From Algoriphagus sp. A40 (GTDB lineage: Bacteria > Bacteroidota > Bacteroidia > Cytophagales > Cyclobacteriaceae): a DNA stretch of 64,000 bases. Of this stretch, positions 43,271-52,352 are shown one piece after another. How positions within the stretch are numbered: position 1 is the stretch's first letter; every line of letters begins with the position of its first letter. Made by a program: the position numbers and the translations under genes. The notes under the pieces are model-generated. The model was not told where the DNA came from and made no database searches. It saw only the letters and a program-made list of their open reading frames with translations. The stretch is from positions 1 to 64,000 of the forward strand of contig NZ_MUNY01000028.1 of the NCBI RefSeq assembly GCF_002002735.1. The letters run 5' to 3'.

Positions 43271-45805
43271 TTAATTTCCTGATTCTTCGGAGAGGATTTT
43301 TTCGATTCTAGCCAGAGCATCCTCCAAATGGAGTTTTGACATTCGGTCGGAAGTCCTTCCGATTGCAGCTCTGATCTGGGTTTGAAGCGTTTTCAATTCG
43401 CCTCTTGCCATTGGTCTGATGTCAGACTGAGAAGCATTGATCTGAGGTCCTACAAACTGACGGAATTGTGCCGGAATGGCAGGTAGATCTCCCGTTAAAA
43501 GCAATTCTAGACGCTCAATATGTGCGCGCTGCAATGCTCTACGGTGAACATCGATGGTACTTCCAGATGCTAATTCAGTCCAGATTCCTTTTCTCAAGTC
43601 GTCGAACAGCTCGGTGATTTTGTAAGCCTCATTTCCGTTCAACGCTTCATTTTCAATCACACGACCTAAACGGCCCCAATCCAAAATCCCATTAAGGGAG
43701 GTCACCTGCATTCCTCTGATTCTTTCCAAAGCTCCAAAGTCGCCGATTCTGGAGATGATCTCATCGTCTATCATCCAGGTTGGAGTTGCGAACAGCTGCT
43801 TGTTAAGGAAATCCACCGCTGACTTCTGCATTTCTTTGGAAGTGTGGGTGTAAACGGCATCACCTTGTCCAGAAGATTTATAAATCTCCATGACACCGCC
43901 CACGTTGGTTCTCACATGTCCCATGTACCGGTTGAACTGGCCGATTACCTGACCGTACATTTCTTCCAGGTCCGCATAATCTTTGTATGGTTTGTTTTCT
44001 TCAGCTGTCCATTCCATAAGGTTTGGCATGATTCGCTTCAGGTTTTTAATTCCATATTCGGAAGCTTTGATTGCATTGTCTCCCAAATCCTCAGACTGAG
44101 TTGTTGGATCATAGCTGTTTCCCTGACGGCCATATCGATACACAGGATCACCTTTTTTGTCCAAGATCCACTGATCCAGGATCGCCTGTTCTTCTTCCGG
44201 AGTATTGGCTTCCGGAATTGGCTTATAACCCCACATGACGGCGTATTTGTCATAAGGTCCCACATCAGGCATCAGGCTAACACCGGCATCTTCTGGCTGG
44301 GCGATGTAATTGAATCGGGCATAATCCATGATCGATGGTGCAGTGCCAAATTCCTTTGTAAATGCCGGATCACGCAGTTTTTCTACCGGGTAAGCTACAG
44401 AAGAAGCAAAGTTGTGAGGCAAGCCCAAAGTATGGCCTACCTCGTGGGAGGAGACAAAGCGAATCAGTCTTCCCATTGTTTCCTCGGAGAAATTCACTCC
44501 CCTTGCATCCGGATTTATTGCTGCTGTTTGGATAAAGAACCAGTTTCTCAGCAAGTTCATGACGTTGTGGTACCAGCCGATGTGAGACTCTAGGATCTCT
44601 CCTGATCTTGGATCTGACACGTGCGGGCCATAGGCATTCTGTATATCTGAAGCGAAATATCGGATCACGGAGAATCGGGCATCTTCAGTACTCCAGGTTG
44701 GATCTTCCTCAGGAGTTGGTGCTTCCTTGGCAAGGATGGCATTTTTGAAACCGGCTGCTTCGAAAGCTTTCTGCCAGTCTTCCACACCCGCGATCAGATA
44801 AGGGACCCATTGCTTAGGAGTGGCGGGATCGATGTAGAACACGATGGGTTTGACCGGCTCAACCAATTCCCCACGCTTGAATTTCTCCATGTCCTCCGGC
44901 TTCACTTCCAGTCTCCAGCGGTCCAAATAACGGCGTGAAGCTGCCTTTTGGGCGTCAGAGCCATAGTCCACATAAGATCTGGCAAACCAGCCCACTCTTC
45001 GGTCCGCAAGTCTTTGCTTCATCGGCTCCTTTGGAAGTAGGATCATGGAAGCGTTCATTTCCAAAGTGATTAAACCGGTAGAACTGTTTGAAGGTGGCTC
45101 GGCTGCTGCATACGTCAACACATAGCGAGCCTCGATGTTGATTGGATAGGAATTGATATGTGCGATGTAAGTTCGCTCATTATCCAGTCGGGACACTTTA
45201 TATTCAGTTCTTCTGTTTCGCTGAAGACCCAAAGCCTGATTGTCTTTGTTGAATAGATCCGTAGCCTCGATTACAATGCCAGTGGAATCTGTTCCGCGGG
45301 ATTTGATGGCGAATTTTTGAAGGATTGGTTCTAGGTTGGAAGCTTTCACCGCCATGGAAATAGGCAGGGAATCCGCTGCGTAGTTGTTGACGGAGACTAC
45401 TTTGAGCAGGATGTCGTCATTGCTTTTCTCCCAGCGCACCATCAGGTTGTTGGTGTTTTCACCGCCGTATCCGATTCCGTCTGCAGTTTTGGCGATTCTT
45501 ACTACCATCAGCATATCTCGGCCAAGAAGAGAATCCGGGATTTCGTAGAAAAATTTATCCTCGATCTGATGCACTTTGAAAAGCCCTTCTTTGGTTTTGG
45601 CTTTTGCAGTGATCACTTCTTTGTATGGCTTTGGCCCGTTGGTCGGCGCACCGTTTTGCGGTTTCGCCGGTGCTGTAGGAGCTGGCGTTTCTTGGCCTTT
45701 TTTCTTTTTCTTTTGGGCAAATGAGTCTTCTGCAGATAGCAGCGTTCCCATCAATCCCAATACAAAGGCAGTTCTCCTTAGTAATTTGGGTAGGGTTTTG
45801 TTCAT
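43271..45805 (-). CDS. secreted zinc metalloprotease with DUF5117/DUF5118 domains
   Basis: An 844-residue exported protein: signal peptide to about residue 30, a Lys/Pro/Ala-rich linker (31-60), DUF5118/DUF5117-type domains in the middle, and a metzincin-type zinc site HEVGHTLGLPHN with His454, Glu455, His458 and His464, followed by a likely Met-turn SIMDYARF (near 483-490). Such very large proteases are common in Bacteroidota; substrates are unknown. Start ATG 45805 begins the signal peptide. A terminator follows directly. The FAD gene diverges at 45911. Confidence 0.9.
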   Translation of the reverse strand: MNKTLPKLLRRTAFVLGLMGTLLSAEDSFAQKKKKKGQETPAPTAPAKPQNGAPTNGPKPYKEVITAKAKTKEGLFKVHQIEDKFFYEIPDSLLGRDMLMVVRIAKTADGIGYGGENTNNLMVRWEKSNDDILLKVVSVNNYAADSLPISMAVKASNLEPILQKFAIKSRGTDSTGIVIEATDLFNKDNQALGLQRNRRTEYKVSRLDNERTYIAHINSYPINIEARYVLTYAAAEPPSNSSTGLITLEMNASMILLPKEPMKQRLADRRVGWFARSYVDYGSDAQKAASRRYLDRWRLEVKPEDMEKFKRGELVEPVKPIVFYIDPATPKQWVPYLIAGVEDWQKAFEAAGFKNAILAKEAPTPEEDPTWSTEDARFSVIRYFASDIQNAYGPHVSDPRSGEILESHIGWYHNVMNLLRNWFFIQTAAINPDARGVNFSEETMGRLIRFVSSHEVGHTLGLPHNFASSVAYPVEKLRDPAFTKEFGTAPSIMDYARFNYIAQPEDAGVSLMPDVGPYDKYAVMWGYKPIPEANTPEEEQAILDQWILDKKGDPVYRYGRQGNSYDPTTQSEDLGDNAIKASEYGIKNLKRIMPNLMEWTAEENKPYKDYADLEEMYGQVIGQFNRYMGHVRTNVGGVMEIYKSSGQGDAVYTHTSKEMQKSAVDFLNKQLFATPTWMIDDEIISRIGDFGALERIRGMQVTSLNGILDWGRLGRVIENEALNGNEAYKITELFDDLRKGIWTELASGSTIDVHRRALQRAHIERLELLLTGDLPAIPAQFRQFVGPQINASQSDIRPMARGELKTLQTQIRAAIGRTSDRMSKLHLEDALARIEKILSEESGN

Positions 45806-45910
45806 GTTACAGTATTTGGATTCTGGAAATAAAGTAACTTCCAAACAGCGGGATAAGCGGCAGTCAAACTTATTTTTTGATAAACGGTTGAATCCTCAAA
45901 TCAAAGGCTC

Positions 45911-47029
45911 TTGAAGGAAACAAAAAACAAGGTAATCGTGATCGGTGGAGGGCTGGCAGGGCTGGTTTCCTCAATACTTCTTGCAAAACGCGGTAAGGAT
46001 GTACTCCTGATCGAAAAAAAGACCTATCCGTTTCACCGGGTTTGTGGAGAATATATCTCGAATGAAGTTCTTGATTTTTTGAAAAGGGAAGCCATCTACC
46101 CGGATTTTTTGGAAATGCCTTCGATCTCCCGTTTTGAGTTCAGTGATACCAAAGGCCAAAAAGTCAGGATATCCCTTGATCTGGGTGGTTTTGGTATCAG
46201 CAGGTACGTTTTGGATGAATGGTTGTATCAAAAAGCCAAGTTTTTTGGAGTGGAAGTTCTTACAGGAATTCAGGTTTCTACGGTTGATTTTGATGAAAAA
46301 ACAGACAAATTCTCCTTGTCACTTTCTGATCATTCGGTACTTGAAGGCGATTATGTGATCGGAGCCTATGGCAAGCGAAGCAAATTGGATTTGACGCTCA
46401 AGCGGCCATTTATTCAACAACGGAGTCCATTTATCGGTGTGAAATACCACCTGAAAATGGATTTTGTTCGAGACACTGTCGCCCTTTACAATTTCGCAGG
46501 TGGGTATTGCGGGATCAATGCTATTGAGGAGGGTAAATTCAATCTTTGCTATCTGGGAAGCCGAGAACAGTTGAGAAAATTTGGTTCTGTAGAAGAAATG
46601 GAGCGGCAGGTTTTGTGGAAAAATCCGATACTGGCAAGGATTTTCAGAGAAAGTGAGTTTCTTTTTGAAAAACCCGAAGTCATTAATGAGATTAATTTTG
46701 AACCGAAAAAACCGGTGGAAAACCATATCCTGATGGCTGGAGATGCTGCTGGGTTAATTACTCCGCTTTGCGGAAATGGGATGGCAATGGCGATACATTC
46801 CGGAAAACTTGCCGGTGAGGCCTTGCTGTCGGGACAAAACCGAAGTGAAATCGAATCAATCTATGCTCAATCTTGGAATGCAGAATTCCGGCAAAGGCTT
46901 TGGATAGGAAGGAAAGTGCAACGGCTTTTTGGAGCAAAAGGAGTTTCGGTTTTTGCCCGAAATCTGATTCAGCATCTTCCTTTTTTTGCGAAGCAAATCA
47001 TCAAAAACACCCACGGAAAACCATTCTGA
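45911..47029 (+). CDS. FAD-dependent oxidoreductase, geranylgeranyl-reductase family
   Basis: A 372-residue flavoprotein with an N-terminal FAD fold (IGGGLAGLVSSILL, 11-24), the family's RVCGEYIS motif (43-50) and DAAGLITPLCGNGMAMA (about 278-294). Members reduce isoprenoid chains or hydroxylate aromatics. It starts with TTG at 45911, the only plausible start before the FAD motif. Its stop abuts the convergent UbiA stop without a spacer. With the neighbouring type III PKS and methyltransferase it forms the candidate biosynthetic cluster, where it may reduce a prenyl chain or hydroxylate a polyketide ring. Confidence 0.85.
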   Translation: MKETKNKVIVIGGGLAGLVSSILLAKRGKDVLLIEKKTYPFHRVCGEYISNEVLDFLKREAIYPDFLEMPSISRFEFSDTKGQKVRISLDLGGFGISRYVLDEWLYQKAKFFGVEVLTGIQVSTVDFDEKTDKFSLSLSDHSVLEGDYVIGAYGKRSKLDLTLKRPFIQQRSPFIGVKYHLKMDFVRDTVALYNFAGGYCGINAIEEGKFNLCYLGSREQLRKFGSVEEMERQVLWKNPILARIFRESEFLFEKPEVINEINFEPKKPVENHILMAGDAAGLITPLCGNGMAMAIHSGKLAGEALLSGQNRSEIESIYAQSWNAEFRQRLWIGRKVQRLFGAKGVSVFARNLIQHLPFFAKQIIKNTHGKPF

Positions 47030-47926
47030 TCAGAACCCGAAAACCTGTAAGATCTGGGTGTTTTCCAGAAAATAGTAAATAAAGAATGCATTCAGGATCA
47101 AGGCAGAAATGCTGTTCATGCCCATTGCCCAGGAATAGGAGGCATATTTTTCCGGATTGGAATTTACAAAACCGAACCAGATTAGAAAGAAAAGCATGAT
47201 CGGAGCCATTGCGCCCAGGTAAATCCAGATTACCTCCACCTGATTTCGATCCAAAAAGTACCAGACAAAGGCTGCACCGGTAAGCGCAAAAAAGAAGGCT
47301 GAAAAAATAAATGTTCCCTTGATCCCCAACTTGATACTGAGAGTATGGTCGCCCCGTCGGGAATCTTCCCGATGTTGGTAAACTTGTGTCAATGGGTAAT
47401 TTCCCCAAAGCATCAGGCTGGTCAAAAGTCCTGGAATTACCACGTGAGGCCTCAAAACCACATCCCAACCCAAGTTGCTCAGCCCGGCATAAGTCATCGC
47501 AAAAGTGAAATATCCCTGAAAAAACCCGGCAATAAACCAGCTTGCCCAAGGATACTTTTTGATCCGAATCGAAGGATGTGAATAAGCCATGCTGACAAAA
47601 GCATAGACTAATAGCATACTTGCAAAACTCCAGCTGATCATTGCTCCCAAAACCAAGGCAACTAAGAGGAACACCTGCGAAAGCCAATACAAATCCGGGG
47701 TGACTTTTGGTGGATGCTTCAGACCTCCGATACTTTCCTCGTCTTTGTCAAAAAAGCTGTTGTACCCATTGCTACTCGGATAGAGGAATAGGTGCAATGC
47801 CAAAAACACCAATAACAAGCGGCCCTCATTATGGTTTGGTGTAAGAGCAAGCGCAAAAAGGAATACCGGCATCAGGAAAAGCGAGAAAGGGATGCGCAGA
47901 TGTTTAAGACTTGAGCTCGTGATCAT
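47030..47926 (-). CDS. UbiA-family prenyltransferase
   Basis: A 298-residue integral-membrane prenyltransferase with about 8-9 helices. Two Asp-rich motifs are seen: NGYNSFFDKDEES (53-65, the first with Asn/Asp spacing of the NxxxDxxxD type) and HREDSRRGDHTLS (about 185-198). Members transfer prenyl chains to aromatic or other acceptors (menaquinone, homogentisate, haem O). The best-fitting acceptor here is the polyketide made by the adjacent type III PKS, but this is inference. ATG 47926 starts the protein; the upstream in-frame start at 47989 would add 21 residues. It reads divergently from the PKS gene (91-bp gap) and convergently with the FAD gene. Confidence 0.87.
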   Translation of the reverse strand: MITSSSLKHLRIPFSLFLMPVFLFALALTPNHNEGRLLLVFLALHLFLYPSSNGYNSFFDKDEESIGGLKHPPKVTPDLYWLSQVFLLVALVLGAMISWSFASMLLVYAFVSMAYSHPSIRIKKYPWASWFIAGFFQGYFTFAMTYAGLSNLGWDVVLRPHVVIPGLLTSLMLWGNYPLTQVYQHREDSRRGDHTLSIKLGIKGTFIFSAFFFALTGAAFVWYFLDRNQVEVIWIYLGAMAPIMLFFLIWFGFVNSNPEKYASYSWAMGMNSISALILNAFFIYYFLENTQILQVFGF

Positions 47927-48017
47927 GATTATTTTTTGTTGACCACTTAACCTTATCAGGCCGGGATGGTTACGTAGATAGCCATCCAATTTAGAAATTA
48001 TACGTTAACTTGAAATA

Positions 48018-49097
48018 ATGAATTCCAGCATAGTCAGCATCGGCCTTTCCAATCCGGGAGCCCCGATTTCCCAGTCCGAGATTGCCCGATTTATGCAGCT
48101 AGCCCATCAGTTGGATGAAACCGAAGGTAGAAGGCTGGGATTTCTTTACCGCAAGACCGGAATCGACAGCCGACACAGTGTTCTGGAAGATTTTGACAAG
48201 TTGAGTGTGGAGGATTTTAATTTTTTTCCCAAAAATGAATTGCTCTGTCCATTTCCTGGAACAAAGGCCCGGATGGATGTTTTTCAAAAAACTGCACCTC
48301 AATTGGCTTTTGATGCAGCAATTTCCTGTTTGAATCAGGCAGGTGAAAAATCTGAGGCCTTGACTCACCTGATTCTTGTTTCTTGCACCGGAATGGTGGC
48401 TCCCGGTGTGGAGCTCCAACTCATGGAAATGTTGGGGCTGGAGGATTCGGTGGAGCGATATTGTGTGCATTTCATGGGTTGCTATGCAGCCTTCACAGGA
48501 TTGAAGCTAGCTGACAAAATCCTTCGTGCCGAACCAGAAGCCAAGGTTTTGTTGGTTTCGGTGGAGTTATGCACGCTCCATTTTCAAAAAGAATATTCTG
48601 AGGACAACCTTTTGGCAAATTCCATTTTTGGAGATGGAGCGGCTGCGGCTTTGGTCATGAATTCTGATATAGGACTGAAAATCAATTCTTACCTCAGTCA
48701 GGTACTTCGGGAAGGAGTGCAGGACATGGCTTGGGGGATTGGTGATTTTGGTTTTGAAATGAAGCTCAGCAAATACATCCCATCACTCCTGGATAAGGGA
48801 ATCAGGCAGTTGAAAGAAGTTTTTGAAAAGAAGTTTCGTCTGAGTCAGATTAAAAATTTTGCGATCCACCCTGGAGGTAAGCAGATCTTGCAAAAGGTCC
48901 AGGAGGCATTCGAACTTGGCCCAGAGGTTAATTTCCATGCCTTGGAAGTGCTGAAACAATTTGGAAATATGTCTTCGGCTTCCATTCTTTTTGTGTTGGA
49001 ACGGATGATGAAAGATCCAGAAGTTCAGGGAGAAATTCTTTCGATGGGCTTTGGGCCGGGATTGACTTTAGAAACTTTGCACCTGATCAAGCAATGA
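48018..49097 (+). CDS. type III polyketide synthase
   Basis: A 359-residue chalcone/stilbene synthase-like enzyme with the catalytic triad Cys155 (FMGCYAAF), His284 (FAIHPGGKQIL) and Asn317 (FGNMSSAS). It extends an acyl starter with malonyl-CoA and cyclises to phloroglucinol, resorcinol or pyrone type products. Starter and ring cannot be told from sequence. The methyltransferase start overlaps its stop by 4 bp (ATGA), so the two are translationally coupled. UbiA and FAD genes complete the cluster. Confidence 0.95.
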   Translation: MNSSIVSIGLSNPGAPISQSEIARFMQLAHQLDETEGRRLGFLYRKTGIDSRHSVLEDFDKLSVEDFNFFPKNELLCPFPGTKARMDVFQKTAPQLAFDAAISCLNQAGEKSEALTHLILVSCTGMVAPGVELQLMEMLGLEDSVERYCVHFMGCYAAFTGLKLADKILRAEPEAKVLLVSVELCTLHFQKEYSEDNLLANSIFGDGAAAALVMNSDIGLKINSYLSQVLREGVQDMAWGIGDFGFEMKLSKYIPSLLDKGIRQLKEVFEKKFRLSQIKNFAIHPGGKQILQKVQEAFELGPEVNFHALEVLKQFGNMSSASILFVLERMMKDPEVQGEILSMGFGPGLTLETLHLIKQ

Positions 49098-49798
49098 GCA
49101 AGTTTGCAAAGCGAAGTGAGGAAAAGGAGCTAATGGACGATCTCGAGTGTTCCGGTGAAGTGCTGGAGCAGACCCTGAAAGAGCTCAAAACTATCAATCG
49201 TTGGCTGGGTGGGAATTATGTCACCACCGATGGATTGGCCAAAATCATGAAACACCATCCCAAGGATTCCTATCAAATCGCGGACATCGGATGCGGGGGA
49301 GGTGATATGATCCGAGTCATGGATCATTGGGCCAAATCCAAAAAACTCAAAGTGGATTTTGCAGGTATCGATGCCAACCCAAATATAATCGACCTGGCTA
49401 AAGTCAGACTTCAGGACGTGACCAATGTCAGATGGCAGGTTCAAAATGTGTTTGAGCAGGAGTTTTTGGAGGAAAAAGTGGACATAATTACTTGCACCCT
49501 TTTTACCCATCATTTCACGGATCAAGAATTAATTGGCTTGATTCAGGCTTTTCGCAGCAAAGCTTACCTGGGAATTGTCATCAATGACCTCCATCGGCAT
49601 TGGTTTGCGTTTCACAGCATTCGGATATTGACCGGGCTTTTCAGCAAATCACCGATGGTGAGAAACGATGCTTCTTTATCCGTTTTGAGAAGTTTCAAAA
49701 AAGCTGATCTGGAGAGAATTTTACGGGAGGCCGGAATAAAAACTTTCGAAATTCGTTGGTTTTGGGCGTTTAGATGGCAAGTTTTGGTCTTGTTTTAA
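49094..49798 (+). CDS. SAM-dependent methyltransferase
   Basis: A 234-residue class I methyltransferase with SAM motif DIGCGGGDM (64-72), an acidic motif GIDANPNII (91-99) and LFTHHF around 136-141. The N-terminal 50 residues are a helical lid with DDLECSGEVLEQTLKELKTINRWLGG, seen in family members acting near type III PKS genes in Bacteroidota and actinobacteria. It overlaps the PKS stop (ATGA), so it probably methylates the PKS product (O- or C-methylation not decided). Its end overlaps the potential extended start of the MscS gene, so they may be cotranscribed. Confidence 0.88.
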   Translation: MSKFAKRSEEKELMDDLECSGEVLEQTLKELKTINRWLGGNYVTTDGLAKIMKHHPKDSYQIADIGCGGGDMIRVMDHWAKSKKLKVDFAGIDANPNIIDLAKVRLQDVTNVRWQVQNVFEQEFLEEKVDIITCTLFTHHFTDQELIGLIQAFRSKAYLGIVINDLHRHWFAFHSIRILTGLFSKSPMVRNDASLSVLRSFKKADLERILREAGIKTFEIRWFWAFRWQVLVLF

Positions 49799-49821
49799 AT
49801 TTGAAACCTACTATTTTATTT

Positions 49822-50649
49822 ATGGAATTGTCTCCGGAAACTATCAAAACACTATTGGAACAAGGTATCCAGCTGGCTTACAAAATCATTCCTTCACTGC
49901 TTTATGCCCTGTTTTTTTACTTTGTGGGGCGTTTTATTGTAAACAAACTTGTCAATGGATTCAGCAAAGTTCTGAATAGACGAGACGCGAATCCCTCCCT
50001 GAATACCTTTTTGGTGGGTCTGGTGAAAGCTGTGCTCTATGTCTCCTTGTTCATTGGGATTGCCACGATTTTGGGAGTGCCGATGTCCTCTTTCCTGGCG
50101 ATTTTGGGTGCCGCAGGCTTGGCTATCGGTTTGGCACTTCAGGGCTCGCTCTCCAATTTTGCTGGTGGAGTTTTGATATTATTGTTTAAACCTTTTAAAG
50201 TTGGGGACGTCATCGAAGGCCAGGGCCGAACCGGAACAGTGACCAAAATTGATATCCTTTATACCCACCTCAATACCTTTGACAACAAAGAAGTTGTGAT
50301 TCCAAACGGAAACCTTGCCAATTCCGATGTGGTCAATTTTTCTTCCCAGCCTACCAGAAGAGTGGATCTCAAAATAGGAGTTGCCTACCATACGGATCTC
50401 AAAAAGGCAAGGGAAGTGATTTTGGCAATTTTCAAAAATGATAACAGAGTCCACGCAGAACCGGAACCCGTAGTTTTTTTAAACAATTTCGGAGAAAGCT
50501 CTTTGGATCTGGTGGTAAGGGCTTGGACGGATACCGAAAACCTTTGGCCGGTCTATTTTGATTCCATGGAGAAAATCAAAGCCTCATTTGACAGCCATGA
50601 CATTGAGATACCATTTCCGCAGCGGGTTGTTTTCACCAAAAAGGAGTAA
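49822..50649 (+). CDS. mscS: small-conductance mechanosensitive channel (MscS)
   Basis: A 275-residue MscS channel with three TM helices in residues 1-115; the pore-lining TM3 has the AILGAAGLAIGLALQGSLSNFAGG pattern, followed by the beta domain VGDVIEGQGRTGTV and a cytoplasmic alpha/beta domain (DLKIGVAYHTDLKKA). It opens on hypoosmotic shock to release solutes. ATG 49822 is preferred over 49774, which overlaps the methyltransferase and adds no conserved residues. It ends at a strong bidirectional terminator. Confidence 0.94.
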   Translation: MELSPETIKTLLEQGIQLAYKIIPSLLYALFFYFVGRFIVNKLVNGFSKVLNRRDANPSLNTFLVGLVKAVLYVSLFIGIATILGVPMSSFLAILGAAGLAIGLALQGSLSNFAGGVLILLFKPFKVGDVIEGQGRTGTVTKIDILYTHLNTFDNKEVVIPNGNLANSDVVNFSSQPTRRVDLKIGVAYHTDLKKAREVILAIFKNDNRVHAEPEPVVFLNNFGESSLDLVVRAWTDTENLWPVYFDSMEKIKASFDSHDIEIPFPQRVVFTKKE

Positions 50650-50653
50650 AAAT

Positions 50654-50694
50654 CAAATGGCCAACAGGAAACCGGAATTCCTGTTGGCCATTTG
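50654..50694. terminator. long bidirectional terminator between mscS and the lipoprotein gene
   Basis: CAAATGGCCAACAGGAA (50654-50670) and its exact reverse complement (50678-50694) make a 17-bp stem with a 7-nt loop. It serves the converging mscS and lipoprotein genes. Confidence 0.85.
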
Positions 50695-50711
50695 AATTTG
50701 AACCGGTTTTA

Positions 50712-51560
50712 TTAAGATCTGGGCAAGGTAACGATTTTGGTCTGGTCTCCCACCGTGATAGAGACTTCTCGATCACAGCCATCCGTCCCAAAGTCGACTT
50801 TCATTTCTCCTCTACCCACTACCTTGATTTCCATCGATCCTTCATTTGGGATTCGGACTCCCGTGCGGATGCATCGCTCTACAAAGATCAAAGGAGATTT
50901 GATTTCAACTACGTATTCATTCCCCTTGCGGTTGATGCCTTTACTGCCGCCTGAGACAGCGTAGACAAATCCTCGGTCACCATTCGGCAAAAATATCTTT
51001 TTGGTATGTCTTGCCTCGAAAGTTCTGAAAGTGCCGTCAGGCCAGGTTATTTTGCCTCCTTCCACGACAGTTTTAAAGCTGAAAAACTTGTCATTTTCGT
51101 TAAAGCCTTCATTGGTGACCACCCGGATACCTTCAATTTTACGGCCATCCACGTAAAAATCATCAAATCTGGTCGTGATTTTGGAGCCTGGAACCCAATA
51201 CCTTCCCGTGTAGGTGACAATGATTTTGCCCTTTCGGGTGACGCCTTTAGGGCTGGTGCAGCCTTCCCCAAAATCGATAACCATCCGTTTTTCATTGGGT
51301 GACCAATTGATTTTGACCTTTTCGCACAAGTCCTCTTCTAAGGTAATCAGGCTTCTGTCAGCAAATCCATTTCGCTGAAAACCGGTCAGTGTGACCTCAT
51401 CGATGTCCTCCATAGTTGCCGTCAGGTCCACTTCTTGGGATGTCTCCTCAGTATCTTCAAGTTGACTCGACGGCAAATTGTCATCTTTATCACAAGAAGT
51501 AAAAAGCAGGATGCCTGGTAGGGCAAGGCATTTCAGCAGGGCAATACGTGTTGATTTCAT
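50712..51560 (-). CDS. lipoprotein, first member of a local paralogous pair
   Basis: A 282-residue lipoprotein with lipobox LLFTSC (Cys 23). After a disordered acidic stretch, a body rich in beta strands contains DFGEGCTSPKGVTRKGKIIVTYTG, KIEGIRVVTNEG, GGKITWPDGTFRTFEA and RCIRTGVRIPNEGSMEIK. The same phrases occur in order in the lipoprotein at 52353-53174, so the two are paralogs about 40% alike by eye. I recognise no function. The deiodinase-like gene lies between them. Four conserved Cys may form disulfides. Confidence 0.78.
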   Translation of the reverse strand: MKSTRIALLKCLALPGILLFTSCDKDDNLPSSQLEDTEETSQEVDLTATMEDIDEVTLTGFQRNGFADRSLITLEEDLCEKVKINWSPNEKRMVIDFGEGCTSPKGVTRKGKIIVTYTGRYWVPGSKITTRFDDFYVDGRKIEGIRVVTNEGFNENDKFFSFKTVVEGGKITWPDGTFRTFEARHTKKIFLPNGDRGFVYAVSGGSKGINRKGNEYVVEIKSPLIFVERCIRTGVRIPNEGSMEIKVVGRGEMKVDFGTDGCDREVSITVGDQTKIVTLPRS

Positions 51561-51619
51561 GATAGATGGGGATTGATTTCTTGAAATTCGAACTTTAGAC
51601 TAAAATACAACACGTCAGT

Positions 51620-52297
51620 TTAATAAGTTATCAATATTTTCTCTAGCCGTTTTCGTTCAATATCAGGAACATAGGCAGGGGTTTTTGGGTGGCCTACCGG
51701 CAAAAGAAGAAATGGCTTCTCATTGGATGGCCGTTTTAAAATTTCAGTCAGAAAATTCATCGGACTTGGAGTGTGGGTGACCGTGACCAATCCAGCTTGG
51801 TGAATAGCGGCTATCAAAAAGCCGCAGGCTATTCCTACAGATTCACTGACATAATAATGCTGGGTTTTTTCCCCATTTTCCACGCCGTAAGATTGCTTAA
51901 AGACGACAATCAGGAATGGAGCCTCTTCCAAAAATGGCTTTTCCCAATCTGTGCCCAGTGGTTTCAGGTCATTTTTCCAGTCTTCTGGCATTCGGTGCGA
52001 ATAGGAAATTCGCTCTTCTTCCTCAGCTGCTTTTCGTATTTTCAGTTTGATATCCGAATCTGAAATCAGGCAAAACGTCCAAGGCTGTTTATGTGCTCCT
52101 GAGGGCGCCGTGCCAGCTGATCGGATGATATTTTCCATAACTTCAAGGGGTACCGGTCGAGTGTCAAATTCACGGACAGTCCTACGTGAATCCATGTCCT
52201 TATAGAAGACCATTGAATTTCGGACCAATTCCTCATCTGTCAATTTTGGCCTTTGGTAACGGATATGGTGGAATCCATTGATCAGTTTTTTTTCCAT
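51620..52297 (-). CDS. nitroreductase-fold flavoprotein, iodotyrosine deiodinase-like
   Basis: A 225-residue FMN protein. Its sequence matches the iodotyrosine deiodinase (IYD) branch in order: FMN-contacting RRTVREF (38-44), AGTAPSGAHKQPWTF (61-75), substrate-binding residues Glu95, Tyr99 and Lys120 with exactly the spacing of the human triad (Glu157/Tyr161/Lys182 in my memory), HYYVSESVGIACGFLIAAI and LLPVGHP. IYD removes iodide reductively from mono- and diiodotyrosine; bacterial homologues from Bacteroidota are documented. The natural halotyrosine in a bacterium is unclear. ATG 52297 is used; the longer version from 52426 adds 43 residues from noncoding sequence and a terminator. Confidence 0.9.
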   Translation of the reverse strand: MEKKLINGFHHIRYQRPKLTDEELVRNSMVFYKDMDSRRTVREFDTRPVPLEVMENIIRSAGTAPSGAHKQPWTFCLISDSDIKLKIRKAAEEEERISYSHRMPEDWKNDLKPLGTDWEKPFLEEAPFLIVVFKQSYGVENGEKTQHYYVSESVGIACGFLIAAIHQAGLVTVTHTPSPMNFLTEILKRPSNEKPFLLLPVGHPKTPAYVPDIERKRLEKILITY

Positions 52298-52306
52298 AAA
52301 AACAAA

Positions 52307-52332
52307 AACGGCTATCCCTAAAGATAGCCGTT
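52307..52332 (-). terminator. terminator of the second lipoprotein in the deiodinase leader
   Basis: AACGGCTATC (52307-52316) pairs with GATAGCCGTT (52323-52332); on the minus strand a T-run follows. It ends the lipoprotein transcript 21 bp past the stop and lies just upstream of the deiodinase ATG, so it could also attenuate read-through into that gene. Confidence 0.85.
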
Positions 52333-52352
52333 CCTTTTGGAATGATAGTTTG

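Noticed and set aside
43844-44593. 249-residue plus-strand ORF opposite the metzincin
   Set aside because: It is an antisense shadow of a well-supported protease gene and has no family features.
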